This document shows, in pieces, positions 24,327-33,903 of a DNA stretch of 64,000 bases. Numbering within the stretch: position 1 is the stretch's first letter; each line of letters opens with the position of its first letter. Below the pieces are notes generated by a model. It saw only the letters and a list, made by a program, of their open reading frames with translations, ran no database searches and had not been told where the DNA came from. The position numbers were made by a program, and so were the translations under genes. This DNA is from Leifsonia sp. 1010 (GTDB taxonomy: Bacteria > Actinomycetota > Actinomycetes > Actinomycetales > Microbacteriaceae). The stretch spans positions 372,001 to 436,000 of the forward strand of contig NZ_JAVDSL010000002.1 of the NCBI RefSeq assembly GCF_031455295.1, given 5' to 3'.

Positions 24327-24593
24327 TCAGGCCTCGTCGTAGTCGGATGCGTCGGCCTCGATCGTCTGCGTGATCGTGGCCGAATCCTCCTGGGCGTTGT
24401 AACGGATCTCGGTGCCGTCGTCGAGCGTGACGACCGGCTTGCCCTCCAGCCAGGTGAGCGTCCAGCTCCAGCCGGCCGTCTCCACATCGGTGGCGACGAG
24501 CTCCTCCTCGACGGTCTGCACGGCGTACGCCACGACCTCGGGCAGGGAGGCGGGAGGCTGCTCGCCGACCGCCCAGCGCGTTCCGAGCTGCAT
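24327..24593 (-). CDS. Small acidic protein of unknown function
   Basis: An 88-residue ORF (MQLGTRWAVGEQPPASLPEV at the start) with alternating strands TLTWLEGKPVVTLDDGTEI and a strongly acidic end (EADASDYDEA). No family recognised. It starts inside the stop of the acetyltransferase gene (TGATG), so it is the second gene of a two-gene operon. The strand-rich, acidic sequence suggests a small beta-sheet domain. Confidence 0.65.
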   Translation of the reverse strand: MQLGTRWAVGEQPPASLPEVVAYAVQTVEEELVATDVETAGWSWTLTWLEGKPVVTLDDGTEIRYNAQEDSATITQTIEADASDYDEA

Positions 24594-25066
24594 CAGGCGC
24601 GTCCCGCCTCGACGCGGGCGGACGCCAGGTCGATCTCGTACGTCACCCAGGACGTCCGGCTCGCGACCTGGTCGTAGAGCTTCTGTGCCGTCGAGTTGTC
24701 CTGTGCGGTGATCCACTGCACGACACCGAGCCCGCGCTCCTCGGCGAGGGAGCGGGCCTTCTGGATGAGCGCGCCGCCGACGCCCTTGCCGCGCTCCTCC
24801 TCGACGACGAACAGGTCGTCGAGGAACAGTCCGCGGTCGCCCTCGAGCGGACGGGCGAACTCGCGCATGTGGGCGAGCCCGACGATGCGGTCGCCGTCGA
24901 CGGCGACGTAGCCGTCCTCCTCGTGGTCGTCGGCGGTGAGCCACGACCACAGGACCAGGGCCTTCTGGTCGGTCAGCTGGGTGTCGTAGAACTCGGCGTA
25001 CTTGGCGTACACATCGAGCCAGGCGAAGAAATCGCCGTCCTTGACCGGTCGAACCTCGATCGACAT
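24593..25066 (-). CDS. GNAT-family N-acetyltransferase
   Basis: A 157-residue acetyltransferase. IVGLAHMREF is the beta-4 strand region, and LFVVEEERGKGVGGALIQKA is the acetyl-CoA pyrophosphate loop (motif A, R/QxxGxG/A). ATG 25066 follows GAGGAA; the longer ORF start is rejected. It is closely similar in layout to its neighbour at 25137 (FFAWLDVYAKYAEFY against FFTWLDLYAGYGEFY), so the two are tandem duplicates. Substrate unknown; possibilities are small amines or protein N-termini. Confidence 0.88.
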   Translation of the reverse strand: MSIEVRPVKDGDFFAWLDVYAKYAEFYDTQLTDQKALVLWSWLTADDHEEDGYVAVDGDRIVGLAHMREFARPLEGDRGLFLDDLFVVEEERGKGVGGALIQKARSLAEERGLGVVQWITAQDNSTAQKLYDQVASRTSWVTYEIDLASARVEAGRA

Positions 25067-25136
25067 GGATTCCTCCGTTCGCGTTTCGCGCCCGGCTGCG
25101 AGACCGGTGCGTTCTCCGACCATATAACGGTCACGT

Positions 25137-25583
25137 TCAGGGGACGAGATCGTAGGTGACCCACTTGGTCTTCTCAGCGAACCTGTCGTAGAGGCGCCGC
25201 GCGGTCTCGTTGTCCTTCGCCGTGATCCACCGGACGACCGACAGGCCGCGGTCCTTGGCGCTCGCGCGCAGGGCCTCCAGCAGCGCGGAGCCGGCTCCGG
25301 CGCCGCGGGCGTCGGGGCTCACGAACAGGTCGTCGAGGTACAGGCCCTTGCTGCCGTCGAGGGGGCGGACGAACTCGCGCACATGCGCCAGGCCGATCGG
25401 CGTGTCCTCCTCGTCGACGGCGAAGTACGCCTCCAGCTCGTTGTCCGGGTCCGAGATCCAGCTCCACACGAGCAGGGCCTTCTCATCGGTGATGGGGCGC
25501 TCGTAGAACTCCCCGTAGCCTGCGTAGAGGTCGAGCCAGGTGAAGAACTCGTTGTCTCGTACGCGCCGGACGGTCGCGGTCAT
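25137..25583 (-). CDS. GNAT-family N-acetyltransferase, tandem paralogue
   Basis: A 148-residue acetyltransferase with the CoA loop LFVSPDARGAGAGSALLEAL. Shares with the 24593 gene the opening WLDLYAGYGEFY, the LVWSW segment, LAHVREFVRPLDGSKGLYLD and the ending RLYDR...TKWVTYDL. The ATG overlaps the valS stop (ATGA), so it is translated with valyl-tRNA synthetase. Whether this coupling has functional meaning is unknown. Substrate unknown. Confidence 0.88.
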   Translation of the reverse strand: MTATVRRVRDNEFFTWLDLYAGYGEFYERPITDEKALLVWSWISDPDNELEAYFAVDEEDTPIGLAHVREFVRPLDGSKGLYLDDLFVSPDARGAGAGSALLEALRASAKDRGLSVVRWITAKDNETARRLYDRFAEKTKWVTYDLVP

Positions 25584-28198
25584 CGTTCCTCCTCGCTCGG
25601 GGCTGCGGCGAGCAGGATATCGGTCACCTGCAGCTCGTCGGCGGAGGCGAACCGCAGGTCGGCGATTCTGCCGACAGAGCGGAGGTCGCCCGCAGCGGAC
25701 TCGACGGCCGCGATCTCGTCGGCCGGGCCGGCGATGACGGCCGAGTCCACCGGCGTGCGCTGAGACGCCTTCGAGGCCGTTTTAGCGCCGCGGATGCCCG
25801 TCAGGGCGCGTCCGACGATGGCGAGGACCTCGCGGTCCGCGCTCCAGTCGAGCGCCACCTCCCGGGCCTCGGGCCACGGCGCCACGTGCACCGAGCCCTC
25901 CTCGGACCAGCTCCACGCCTCCTCGGCCGCGAACGGCAGCACGGGGGCGAACAGCCGGAGGAACGTGGAGAGCGCGACGCGCAGGGCGACAACGGCGGAG
26001 GCCTGCTCCTCACCGGCCTCGCCGTAGGCGCGCTCCTTTACGAGCTCCAGATAGTCGTCGCAGAAGGTCCAGAAGAACGGCTCGACGATCTCCAGCGCCC
26101 GGGAGTGCTCGTAGTTCTCGAGCGCGGCTGTCGCGTCCGCCACGACGCCGGCGAGGTTCTGCAGCATGCTGCGGTCGAGCGGACTCGTCACCCGGTCGAG
26201 CTCGATCGACTCAGGCGCGTCGAAGCCGAGGATGAACTTCGCCGCGTTGAGCAGCTTGATCGCCAGGCGGCGACCGATCTTGATCTGCGTCGGGTTCTGC
26301 GGGTCGAACGCCGCGTCGGTGCCGAGCTTGCTGGACGCCGCCCAGTACCGCACAGCGTCGGAGCCGTGCTTCTCGAGGATGTCGGCGGGCGTCACGACGT
26401 TGCCCTTCGACTTCGACATCTTCTTGCGGTCGGGGTCGACGATGAAGCCGGAGAGGGCGGCGTTGCGCCACGGAGCCACGTCGGCCTCCAGCTTCGCCCG
26501 CAGCAGGGTCGAGAACAGCCAGGTGCGGATGATGTCCTGACCCTGCGGGCGCAGGTCGAACGGGAAGACGGCGTCGAACAGCTCCGGGTCGCGCATCCAC
26601 CCGCCGGCGAGCTGCGGGGTGAGGGAGGAGGTCATCCACGTGTCCATCACGTCGTGCTCGCCGACGAAGCCGCCGGCCTGACCGCGCTGCGCCTCCTCGA
26701 AGCCGGGCGCGGTGTCGGACGACGGGTCGACCGGCAGCATCTCCTCCGTGGGGAGGAGCGGCTCGTCGAAAAGCGGGTTGCCGTCCGCATCGAGCGGGTA
26801 CCAGACGGGGATCGGCACACCGAAGAAGCGCTGGCGCGAGATCAGCCAGTCGCCGGTGAGGCCGTTGACCCAGTTCTCGTAGCGGACGCGCATGAAGTCG
26901 GGGTGCCAGTCGATCTCGCGACCCAGCTCGATGAGCCGGGCGCGCAGCTCCTCGTCGCGCGCGCCGTTCTTCACGTACCACTGGCGGGTGGAGACGATCT
27001 CGAGCGGCTTGTCGCCCTTCTCGAAGAACTTCACCGGGTGCTGGATGGGCTTGGGCTCGCCCTCGAGGTCGCCGGACGCGCGCAGCAGCTCGACGACCGC
27101 CTGCTTGGCCGAGAACACCGTCTTGCCGGCCAGCTGGGCGTAGGCCTCCTTGCCGGCCTCCGACGTGATCGCCGTGGGCGGTTCGGGGAGGATGCGGCCG
27201 TCGAAGCCGATGATCGCCCGGTTCGGGAGATCGAGTTCGCGCCACCAGGTGACGTCGGTGACATCGCCGAAGGTGCAGATCATGGCGATGCCCGATCCCT
27301 TGTCCGGCTGCGCGAGGTGGTGGCCGACGACCGGCACCTCGACGTCGAACAGCGGGGTGCGGACGGTCGTGCCGAACAGCGGCTTGTACCGCTCGTCGTC
27401 GGGATGCGCCACCAGCGCAACACAGGCGGGAAGCAGTTCCGGGCGGGTGGTCTCGATGTAGACCGGGCCGTCGGCGCCGTGGAAGGCGACGCGGTGGTAG
27501 GCGCTCGGCTGCTCGCGGTCCTCCAGCTCGGCCTGCGCGACGGCGGTGCGGAAGGTGATGTCCCACAGCGTCGGCGCCTGCGCCTGGTACGCCTCGCCGC
27601 GCTCGATGTTGCGGAGGAAGGCCAGCTGGGAGGTGCGGATCGAGTCGCGCCCGATGGTGCGGTAGGTCTGCGACCAGTCCACCGAGAGGCCGAGGGTGCG
27701 CCAGAGCGCCTCGAACTGCTTCTCGTCCTCTTCGGTCAGCCGCTCGCACAGCTCGATGAAGTTGCGGCGCGAGATCGGCTTCTGGTCGGCCGCTTTGGTG
27801 CTCTTGTTGTCGCCGCCCTCGAAGGGCGGCGTGAAGTCCGGCTCGTAGGGGAGCGACGGGTCGCAGCGCACGCCGTAGTAGTTCTGGACGCGGCGCTCGG
27901 TGGGCAGGCCGTTGTCGTCCCATCCCATCGGGTAGAAGACCGTGCGGCCGCGCATGCGCTGGAAGCGCGCGATCACGTCGGTGTGCGTGTAGCTGAAGAC
28001 GTGGCCGATGTGCAGCGAGCCGGAGGCCGTCGGCGGCGGCGTGTCGATCGAGTAGACGCCGTCGCGGCCGGCGGCGAGAGCGCCAGCGCGGTCGAACTCG
28101 AACGTGCCGTCCTGCTGCCAGCGGTCACCCCACTTCGACTCGAGACCCTCCAGTGCGGGCTTGTCCGGTACGCGAGCGGCGGGCGTGTTCTCGCTCAT
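25580..28198 (-). CDS. valS: Valyl-tRNA synthetase
   Basis: An 872-residue class I synthetase that charges tRNA-Val. The HIGH motif is in PPPTASGSLHIGHVFSYTHT and the KMSKS motif in DRKKMSKSKGNVVTP. The editing domain is the large insertion between, with the ETTRPELLPACVAL stretch. GWDDNGLPTERRVQNYYGVR is typical of the ValRS branch that lacks the long C-terminal coiled coil. ATG 28198 has GGAGGA upstream; the ORF-maximal start 13 codons earlier lacks one. Unlike ileS in this window, it has no T-box; only a small hairpin (GGCACC...GGTGCC, 28212-28233) lies in its leader. Confidence 0.96.
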   Translation of the reverse strand: MSENTPAARVPDKPALEGLESKWGDRWQQDGTFEFDRAGALAAGRDGVYSIDTPPPTASGSLHIGHVFSYTHTDVIARFQRMRGRTVFYPMGWDDNGLPTERRVQNYYGVRCDPSLPYEPDFTPPFEGGDNKSTKAADQKPISRRNFIELCERLTEEDEKQFEALWRTLGLSVDWSQTYRTIGRDSIRTSQLAFLRNIERGEAYQAQAPTLWDITFRTAVAQAELEDREQPSAYHRVAFHGADGPVYIETTRPELLPACVALVAHPDDERYKPLFGTTVRTPLFDVEVPVVGHHLAQPDKGSGIAMICTFGDVTDVTWWRELDLPNRAIIGFDGRILPEPPTAITSEAGKEAYAQLAGKTVFSAKQAVVELLRASGDLEGEPKPIQHPVKFFEKGDKPLEIVSTRQWYVKNGARDEELRARLIELGREIDWHPDFMRVRYENWVNGLTGDWLISRQRFFGVPIPVWYPLDADGNPLFDEPLLPTEEMLPVDPSSDTAPGFEEAQRGQAGGFVGEHDVMDTWMTSSLTPQLAGGWMRDPELFDAVFPFDLRPQGQDIIRTWLFSTLLRAKLEADVAPWRNAALSGFIVDPDRKKMSKSKGNVVTPADILEKHGSDAVRYWAASSKLGTDAAFDPQNPTQIKIGRRLAIKLLNAAKFILGFDAPESIELDRVTSPLDRSMLQNLAGVVADATAALENYEHSRALEIVEPFFWTFCDDYLELVKERAYGEAGEEQASAVVALRVALSTFLRLFAPVLPFAAEEAWSWSEEGSVHVAPWPEAREVALDWSADREVLAIVGRALTGIRGAKTASKASQRTPVDSAVIAGPADEIAAVESAAGDLRSVGRIADLRFASADELQVTDILLAAAPSEEER

Positions 28199-28292
28199 GG
28201 GGGTCCTCCGAGTCGATATGTGCGGCACCGTGTCCACGGGGTGCCTGAGTGTGGGATCCCCTCCAGAGTACCGAACCTCGGGTACGAACGCG

Positions 28293-29615
28293 TCAGACCT
28301 CGTCGATGATGGGCTTCCGCCGAGCCGCGAGAAGGGCCGCGACGAGGGTGATCAGCGACATGACCGCGAGCACGATACCCGGGTGCCACCAGGCGTTGCC
28401 GGTGGCCTTGCCGAAGACCAGCGTGAGCGCCGGGACGAACGACGTGAGCAGCGCCGCGAGGCTGTACGCGACCGACAGACCGCTGTAGCGCACCTCGCTC
28501 GGGAAGAGGTCCGACATGAGCCCGCCGAGACCCGCCCACGACAGGGTGGGCAGGATGCCGCCGATGATCATGCTGCCGACGAGGATCGCGAAAGACGCGG
28601 ACTGCAGCAGGAAGTACATCGGGAAGGCGACGATCAGCGTTCCGACCGCGCCGATGGCGACGACCTTCGCCGAACCGATCCGGGTCGCCCAGAGGCCGAA
28701 CAGCGGGATGGTGACCAGCTGCAGCAGGCCGCCTATCGTCGTGGCGACCAGCAGATCCTGGTACTTGAAGCCCAGCACTGAGGTGCCGTAGTCGACCATG
28801 TAGGTGTTCATCAGCGAGTACGAGCCGATGCCGAGCACCGCGGCGCCGATCCCGATGACGAAGCCCGACGGCGCCTTGCGGAAGACGTCGATCACCGGGA
28901 AGCGGTCGCGCGTGCCCGTCTCGAGCAGCTTGCGGAACACCGGCGTCTCGTCGATCGACCACCGCAGGTAGAGCGAGACGAGGAGAAGCGGGAACGCCGT
29001 CAGGAAGGGGATGCGCCATCCCCAGGCCGCGATGTCCGCGGTCGACATGGTGAGGGTGAGGACGATGAACACGACCGCGCTCAGGATGGAGCCCACGGGC
29101 GAGCCCAGCTGGGGGAGAGCCGCGTAGAAGCCGCGCCGCTTCGGGTTGGCGTACTCGGTGGCCAGCAGGATGGAGCCGCCCCACTCGCCGCCGACCGAGA
29201 AGCCCTGCAGCAGACGCAGCAGCACGATCGCGATCGCCCCGAACCAGCCGGCCGCCGCGTAGGTCGGGAGCAGTCCGACCAGGCCGGTGCTCAATCCCAT
29301 GATGAGGATGGTGATGAGCAGGGTCGGGCGGCGTCCGATCCGGTCGCCCAGGTTGCCGAACACGACCGCGCCGATCGGGCGGATGACGAATCCTGCGGCG
29401 ATGGCGAGGAACCCGGCCAGCGCCCCGCCGAACGCGCCGAGCGGCGCGAAGAAGAGGGGGCCGACGAAGAAGGCCGCGAAGTACGCATAGAGGTAGAAGT
29501 CGTACGACTCGAGCGCCGTGCCGACGAACGAGGCGATGGTGACGCGGCGCGCGGTGCCGGGGGTGATGCCCGGGCGGTCGGTCTCGCTGCGGACGGGGCT
29601 GGTGGTGGTTGTCAC
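28293..29615 (-). CDS. MHS-family MFS transporter
   Basis: A 440-residue, 12-helix symporter of the metabolite:H+ family (ShiA/KgtP/ProP relatives). Signatures are SFVGTALESYDFYLYAYFAA at the start, GNLGDRIGRRPTLL (loop 2-3 motif), LRLLQGFSVGGEWGGSILL and GFYAALPQLGSPVG. The substrate is not fixed by sequence; relatives take up shikimate, ketoglutarate, citrate or betaines. It is divergent from a TetR regulator with a 13-bp palindrome between, so it is probably controlled by it. Confidence 0.9.
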   Translation of the reverse strand: MTTTTSPVRSETDRPGITPGTARRVTIASFVGTALESYDFYLYAYFAAFFVGPLFFAPLGAFGGALAGFLAIAAGFVIRPIGAVVFGNLGDRIGRRPTLLITILIMGLSTGLVGLLPTYAAAGWFGAIAIVLLRLLQGFSVGGEWGGSILLATEYANPKRRGFYAALPQLGSPVGSILSAVVFIVLTLTMSTADIAAWGWRIPFLTAFPLLLVSLYLRWSIDETPVFRKLLETGTRDRFPVIDVFRKAPSGFVIGIGAAVLGIGSYSLMNTYMVDYGTSVLGFKYQDLLVATTIGGLLQLVTIPLFGLWATRIGSAKVVAIGAVGTLIVAFPMYFLLQSASFAILVGSMIIGGILPTLSWAGLGGLMSDLFPSEVRYSGLSVAYSLAALLTSFVPALTLVFGKATGNAWWHPGIVLAVMSLITLVAALLAARRKPIIDEV

Positions 29616-29642
29616 GGGTGTCCTTCAGAACGGATTAATATG

Positions 29643-29655
29643 TGGACCGGGTCCA
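29643..29655. promoter_or_regulatory. TetR-type operator palindrome
   Basis: TGGACCGGGTCCA is a perfect palindrome about its central base, midway between the transporter ATG (29615) and the regulator ATG (29682). AT-rich flanks (ATTAATATG and ATAAT) may hold the -10 boxes of the two divergent promoters. Confidence 0.65.
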
Positions 29656-29681
29656 ATAATGGCACGAGAAGGGAACGCGAG

Positions 29682-30299
29682 ATGGCTCTGCAGCATTCCC
29701 CGCGTTCGTCGAGTTCCGGCCGGCCCCGCTCCTCGTCCCGCGCAATGATGGCGGAGGCGGCCGCCGAACTCTTCCTCGAGCAGACGTACACCGGCACCAC
29801 GGTCGACGACATCGCGCGCCGCGCCGGCGTCAGCCGGGCCACCTTCTTCAACTACTTCGGCTCGAAGAGCGACCTGCTGTGGCTGGAGGTCGACGAGGCG
29901 CTCGCCGCCTTCGACACGACGCTCGCGTCGGTCCCGGCGGAGCTCGCGCCGATGGATGCGGTGCTCGACGCGGTCACCCGCCTCGCCGACACCTTCGGCC
30001 CGGGCCGTCTGCCGCTCGCCGTGACCCAGGTGGACCTGATGGGCACCGATGCGGAGCTGCAGGCCTCCGCGCTCCCGCGGTTCCTCGCGCTCGTGCGCAG
30101 CCTGCAGGCGTTCATCGCGGGCCGTGCGTCGCTCGGCGCCGACGCGCTTCTCCCGCGCGCGGCAGCCACCGCGGTCGTCGGAGCGGCCGTCTCGGCGGCA
30201 ACAGCGTGGGCGCGCGCCGGCGTCCGCCGGGGGGCCCTCACCCCGCTCGTCCGGACGGCCGTCGCTCCGGTCTGCCGCGGCTACGCCTCCGCCCTCTGA
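29682..30299 (+). CDS. TetR-family transcription repressor
   Basis: A 205-residue regulator. The N-terminal helix-turn-helix is canonical: AAAELFLEQTYTGTTVDDIA then RRAGVSRATFFNYFGSKSDL. The C-terminal ligand domain is Ala-rich and not informative. ATG 29682 has GAAGGGA upstream; the earlier in-frame ATG at 29640 would place the start inside the operator and is rejected. It is presumed to repress the divergent MHS transporter, with the transported metabolite or a derivative as inducer. Confidence 0.9.
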   Translation: MALQHSPRSSSSGRPRSSSRAMMAEAAAELFLEQTYTGTTVDDIARRAGVSRATFFNYFGSKSDLLWLEVDEALAAFDTTLASVPAELAPMDAVLDAVTRLADTFGPGRLPLAVTQVDLMGTDAELQASALPRFLALVRSLQAFIAGRASLGADALLPRAAATAVVGAAVSAATAWARAGVRRGALTPLVRTAVAPVCRGYASAL

Positions 30300-30329
30300 G
30301 GTGCTCGCGAAGCGGGGACGGATCGGGCA

Positions 30330-30335
30330 TAGAAT
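30330..30335 (+). promoter_or_regulatory. -10 box of the ileS transcript
   Basis: TAGAAT lies about 7 nt before the first bases of the T-box leader. A good -35 is not visible. Confidence 0.5.
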
Positions 30336-30341
30336 GGGTGC

Positions 30342-30510
30342 ACAGACATCGATCCGGGTATCGCCGGGGAGTCTTCGGAAGAACGGCGGACGCGCGAGCG
30401 GCGCTCAGTAGAACCGAACGGGGCCGGCCCGTCACAGCCGAAGAATGAGAGGCCTTTTCCGCCACCGGCGGCGGGTGGGGCAAGCGGGGTGGTACCGCGA
30501 CGGGCGTGCG
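30342..30510 (+). ncRNA. T-box leader (Ile, translational type) of ileS
   Basis: The leader has GATCCGG-GTATCG-CCGGGGA, an ultrashort stem I with specifier ATC at 30360-30362, which would pair with the GAU anticodon of tRNA-Ile. The stem II S-turn motif AGTAGAACCGAACGGG lies at about 30408-30423. The T-box bulge GGGTGGTACCGCG is at 30487-30499; UGGU in it can pair with the ACCA end of uncharged tRNA. This layout is that of actinobacterial ileS T-boxes with short stem I, which act on translation start rather than termination. No T-run follows, in agreement. About 45 nt separate it from the ileS start. Confidence 0.93.
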
Positions 30511-30555
30511 AGCGTCCGGCGTCCTCGTCCAGCACGAGAACCTGCCAGGAGTGAG

Positions 30556-33500
30556 ATGCCGTACCCCAAGTCCGCGCCGGACTCGCCGCACGACGGCGAG
30601 CAGCGCCCCGACGTCACGCCGAGCCCCGTCTTCCCGGAGATCGAGACCGACGTCCTCAAGTTCTGGGACCAGGACGGGACCTTCCGCGCCTCGATCGACA
30701 ACCGCGCCGACGCCGAGGAGTGGGTCTTCTATGACGGCCCGCCGTTCGCCAACGGCCTCCCGCACTACGGCCACCTGCTGACCGGGTACGCGAAGGACGT
30801 CTTCCCGCGCTTCCAGACGATGCGCGGCAAGAAGGTGGAGCGCCGCTTCGGTTGGGACACGCACGGTCTGCCCGCGGAACTCGAGGCCGAGCGGCAGCTC
30901 GGGATCACCGACAAGAGCCAGATCGAGGAGATGGGCCTCGCCGCGTTCAACCAGGCGGCGAAGGACTCGGTGCTGCGGTACACCCGCGAGTGGCGCGAGT
31001 ACGTCACCCGTCAGGCGCGCTGGGTGGACTTCGACAACGACTACAAGACACTCGACACCACGTACATGGAGTCGGTGATCTGGGCGTTCAAGCAGCTCCA
31101 CGAGAAGGGCCTCGCCTACGAGGGCTACCGCGTGCTGCCGTACTGCTGGCGCGACCAGACCCCGCTGTCGAACCATGAGCTGCGGATGGACGACGACGTC
31201 TACAAGATGCGTCAGGACCAGACCGTGACGGTCACGTTCCCGCTGGTCGGCGAGAAGGCCGAGGTGCTCGGGCTCACCGGCGCGCGCGCCCTCGCCTGGA
31301 CGACGACGCCGTGGACGCTGCCCACCAACTTCGCGCTCGCGGTCGGTCCCGACATCGAGTACGCCGTGCTGCCCTCCGGACCGAACGGCGCCGCCGACTC
31401 GTACGGCGACCCGGACCAGGAGGTGCTGAGCGGCCGCTACCTGCTGGCGAAGGATCTCGTCGGCAACTATGCAAAGGACCTCGGCTACGAATCGCCCGCC
31501 GATGCGCTGGCCGCGATCACCGGAACCCTGCGCGGTTCCGAGCTCGAAGACGTCGAGTACGACCGGCTCTGGGACTACTACGCCGACACCGAGAAGTGGG
31601 GCACGCAGAACGCGTGGCGCATCCTCGTCGACGACTACGTGACGGTCGAGGACGGCACCGGCATCGTGCACCAGGCGCCCGCCTACGGCGAGGACGACCA
31701 GCGGGTCACGGAGAAGGCCGGCATCCCGGTCATCATCTCGGTGGACGACGGCGGACGCTTCCTCCCGGACGTGCCCGATGTCGCCGGTCTGCAGGTGTTC
31801 GACGCGAACAAGCCGCTGACCCGGCTGCTCAAAGAGCAGGGCCGGCTGCTGCGCCAGGCGAGCTACGAGCACTCGTACCCGCACTGCTGGCGCTGCCGCA
31901 ATCCCCTCATCTACAAGGCGGTGTCGAGCTGGTTCGTGCGCGTCACCGACTTCCGCGACCGGATGGGCGAGCTCAACGAGGAGATCACCTGGGTTCCCGA
32001 GAACGTCAAGGACGGCCAGTTCGGCAAGTGGCTCGCCGGCGCCCGCGACTGGTCGGTGTCGCGCAACCGCTACTTCGGGTCGCCCATCCCGGTGTGGAAG
32101 AGCGACGACCCCGCCTACCCGCGGGTCGACGTCTACGGGTCGCTCGAGGAGCTGGAGCGCGACTTCGGCCGCCTGCCGCTGAACGCCGCGGGAGAGCCGG
32201 ATCTGCACCGCCCGTTCATCGACGAGCTCACGCGCCCGAACCCGGACGACCCGACCGGCCGATCCACCATGCGCCGCATCCCGGATGTGCTCGATGTGTG
32301 GTTCGACTCCGGATCGATGCCGTTCGCCCAGGTGCACTACCCGTTCGAGAACCGCGAGTGGTTCGACAGCCACAACCCGGCCGACTTCATCGTCGAGTAC
32401 ATCGGGCAGACGCGCGGCTGGTTCTACCTGCTGCACACGCTCGCGACGGCGCTGTTCGACCGCCCGGCCTTCAAGAACGTCATCAGCCACGGCATCGTGC
32501 TCGGCAGCGACGGGCAGAAGATGTCGAAGTCGCTCCGCAACTACCCGAACGTCAACGAGGTCTTCGACCGCGACGGCTCCGACGCGATGCGCTGGTTCCT
32601 GATGTCGAGCCCCGTGCTGCGCGGCGGCAACCTGGTGGTCACCGAGGAGGGCATCCGCGAGGGCGTCCGGCAGGTGCTGCTGCCGCTGTGGAACACCTGG
32701 TACTTCTTCTCGCTGTACGCCAACGCGACCGGATACGAGGCGAAGCGCTCGACCGCGTCCACCGACGTGCTCGACCGCTACCTGCTCGCCAAGACCCGCG
32801 ACCTGGTCGAGGCCATGACCGCCGACCTGGACGCCCTGGACTCGACCCTCGCCTCAGCCAAGCTGCGCGACTTCGCCGACGTGCTCACCAACTGGTACGT
32901 GCGCCGCTCGCGCGACCGGTTCTGGGAGGGCGTCGGCGAGGACGGCAGCGGTACCGAGGCGTTCGACACGCTTTACACCGTGCTCGAGACCGTGACCCGC
33001 GTCGCCGCGCCCCTCCTGCCGCTCGTCAGCGAGCGCATCTGGAAGGACCTCACCGGCGGCCGGAGCGTCCACCTCACCGACTGGCCGGAGGCCGCCGAGT
33101 TCCCGGCGGACGACGCCCTGGTGGATGCGATGGACCGCATCCGCGCCATCAGCTCCACGGCGCTGTCGCTGCGCAAGCAGGCCGGCAAGCGCGTCCGGCT
33201 GCCGCTGGCCTCGCTCACCGTTGTCGCGCATGACGCCGCCGCGCTGGCCCCGTTCGAGGGCATCCTGCGCGACGAGCTCAACGTGAAGGCGGTCGAGCTG
33301 GTCGAGCTGCAGGACGACAGCGCTGCGCACTACGGCATCACGAGCAAGCTGACCGTGAACGCCCGCGCGGCCGGTCCGCGACTCGGCAAGCAGGTGCAGC
33401 AGGTCATCCAGGCCGCCCGGGCCGGCGACTGGACGGAGACCGACGGTGTCGTCACCGTCGGCGGCGTCGAGCTGGTCGAGGGGGAGTACGACCTCGTGCT

Positions 33501-33903
33501 CGAGACCGCGTCGGACGGCGACGGGACCTCGGCGCTGGCGCTGCTCGCCGGCGGCGGGTTCGTCCTGCTCGACACGGCGACCACGCCGGAGCTCGAGGCG
33601 GAGGGGCTCGCGCGCGACATCATCCGCGCCGTGCAGGACACCCGTAAGGCGGCCGGACTCGACGTCAGCGACCGCATCCGGCTCGCCCTGACGTTCGAGC
33701 ACGAGGACGACGCGCGCGCGCTCGACCTCGCGGGCGACGTCGACATCGCGACCGAGACGCTGGCCCTGGCGGTGCAGGTGTCGGCCGCGGGTGCATCGAC
33801 ACCGGAGCAGCCCGCGTACGAGCAGCAGTTCGGCGCCGGGCAGTTCGCCAACGCCGGGGCGTTCACCGTCGGCGTCACCAAGCTGAACGAGGAGGAGTCG
33901 TGA
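30556..33903 (+). CDS. ileS: Isoleucyl-tRNA synthetase
   Basis: A 1115-residue class I synthetase for tRNA-Ile. The HIGH motif appears as [15 protein letters not shown], the KMSKS loop as [15 protein letters not shown], and the editing domain has [19 protein letters not shown]. The long helical anticodon domain ends with a beta-rich tail, as in the eukaryote-like IleRS2 group often found in actinobacteria, which is generally mupirocin-tolerant (family knowledge, not tested here). ATG 30556 has CAGGAGTGAG directly upstream; the longer ORF runs through the T-box and is rejected. First gene of the chain ileS-folC-DUF4233-ndk, each joined by a 4-nt overlap. Confidence 0.96.
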   Translation: MPYPKSAPDSPHDGEQRPDVTPSPVFPEIETDVLKFWDQDGTFRASIDNRADAEEWVFYDGPPFANGLPHYGHLLTGYAKDVFPRFQTMRGKKVERRFGWDTHGLPAELEAERQLGITDKSQIEEMGLAAFNQAAKDSVLRYTREWREYVTRQARWVDFDNDYKTLDTTYMESVIWAFKQLHEKGLAYEGYRVLPYCWRDQTPLSNHELRMDDDVYKMRQDQTVTVTFPLVGEKAEVLGLTGARALAWTTTPWTLPTNFALAVGPDIEYAVLPSGPNGAADSYGDPDQEVLSGRYLLAKDLVGNYAKDLGYESPADALAAITGTLRGSELEDVEYDRLWDYYADTEKWGTQNAWRILVDDYVTVEDGTGIVHQAPAYGEDDQRVTEKAGIPVIISVDDGGRFLPDVPDVAGLQVFDANKPLTRLLKEQGRLLRQASYEHSYPHCWRCRNPLIYKAVSSWFVRVTDFRDRMGELNEEITWVPENVKDGQFGKWLAGARDWSVSRNRYFGSPIPVWKSDDPAYPRVDVYGSLEELERDFGRLPLNAAGEPDLHRPFIDELTRPNPDDPTGRSTMRRIPDVLDVWFDSGSMPFAQVHYPFENREWFDSHNPADFIVEYIGQTRGWFYLLHTLATALFDRPAFKNVISHGIVLGSDGQKMSKSLRNYPNVNEVFDRDGSDAMRWFLMSSPVLRGGNLVVTEEGIREGVRQVLLPLWNTWYFFSLYANATGYEAKRSTASTDVLDRYLLAKTRDLVEAMTADLDALDSTLASAKLRDFADVLTNWYVRRSRDRFWEGVGEDGSGTEAFDTLYTVLETVTRVAAPLLPLVSERIWKDLTGGRSVHLTDWPEAAEFPADDALVDAMDRIRAISSTALSLRKQAGKRVRLPLASLTVVAHDAAALAPFEGILRDELNVKAVELVELQDDSAAHYGITSKLTVNARAAGPRLGKQVQQVIQAARAGDWTETDGVVTVGGVELVEGEYDLVLETASDGDGTSALALLAGGGFVLLDTATTPELEAEGLARDIIRAVQDTRKAAGLDVSDRIRLALTFEHEDDARALDLAGDVDIATETLALAVQVSAAGASTPEQPAYEQQFGAGQFANAGAFTVGVTKLNEEES

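Noticed and set aside
28212-28233. T-box or other tRNA-responsive leader for valS
   Set aside because: Only a small hairpin is present; there is no TGGNACC motif in the short leader.
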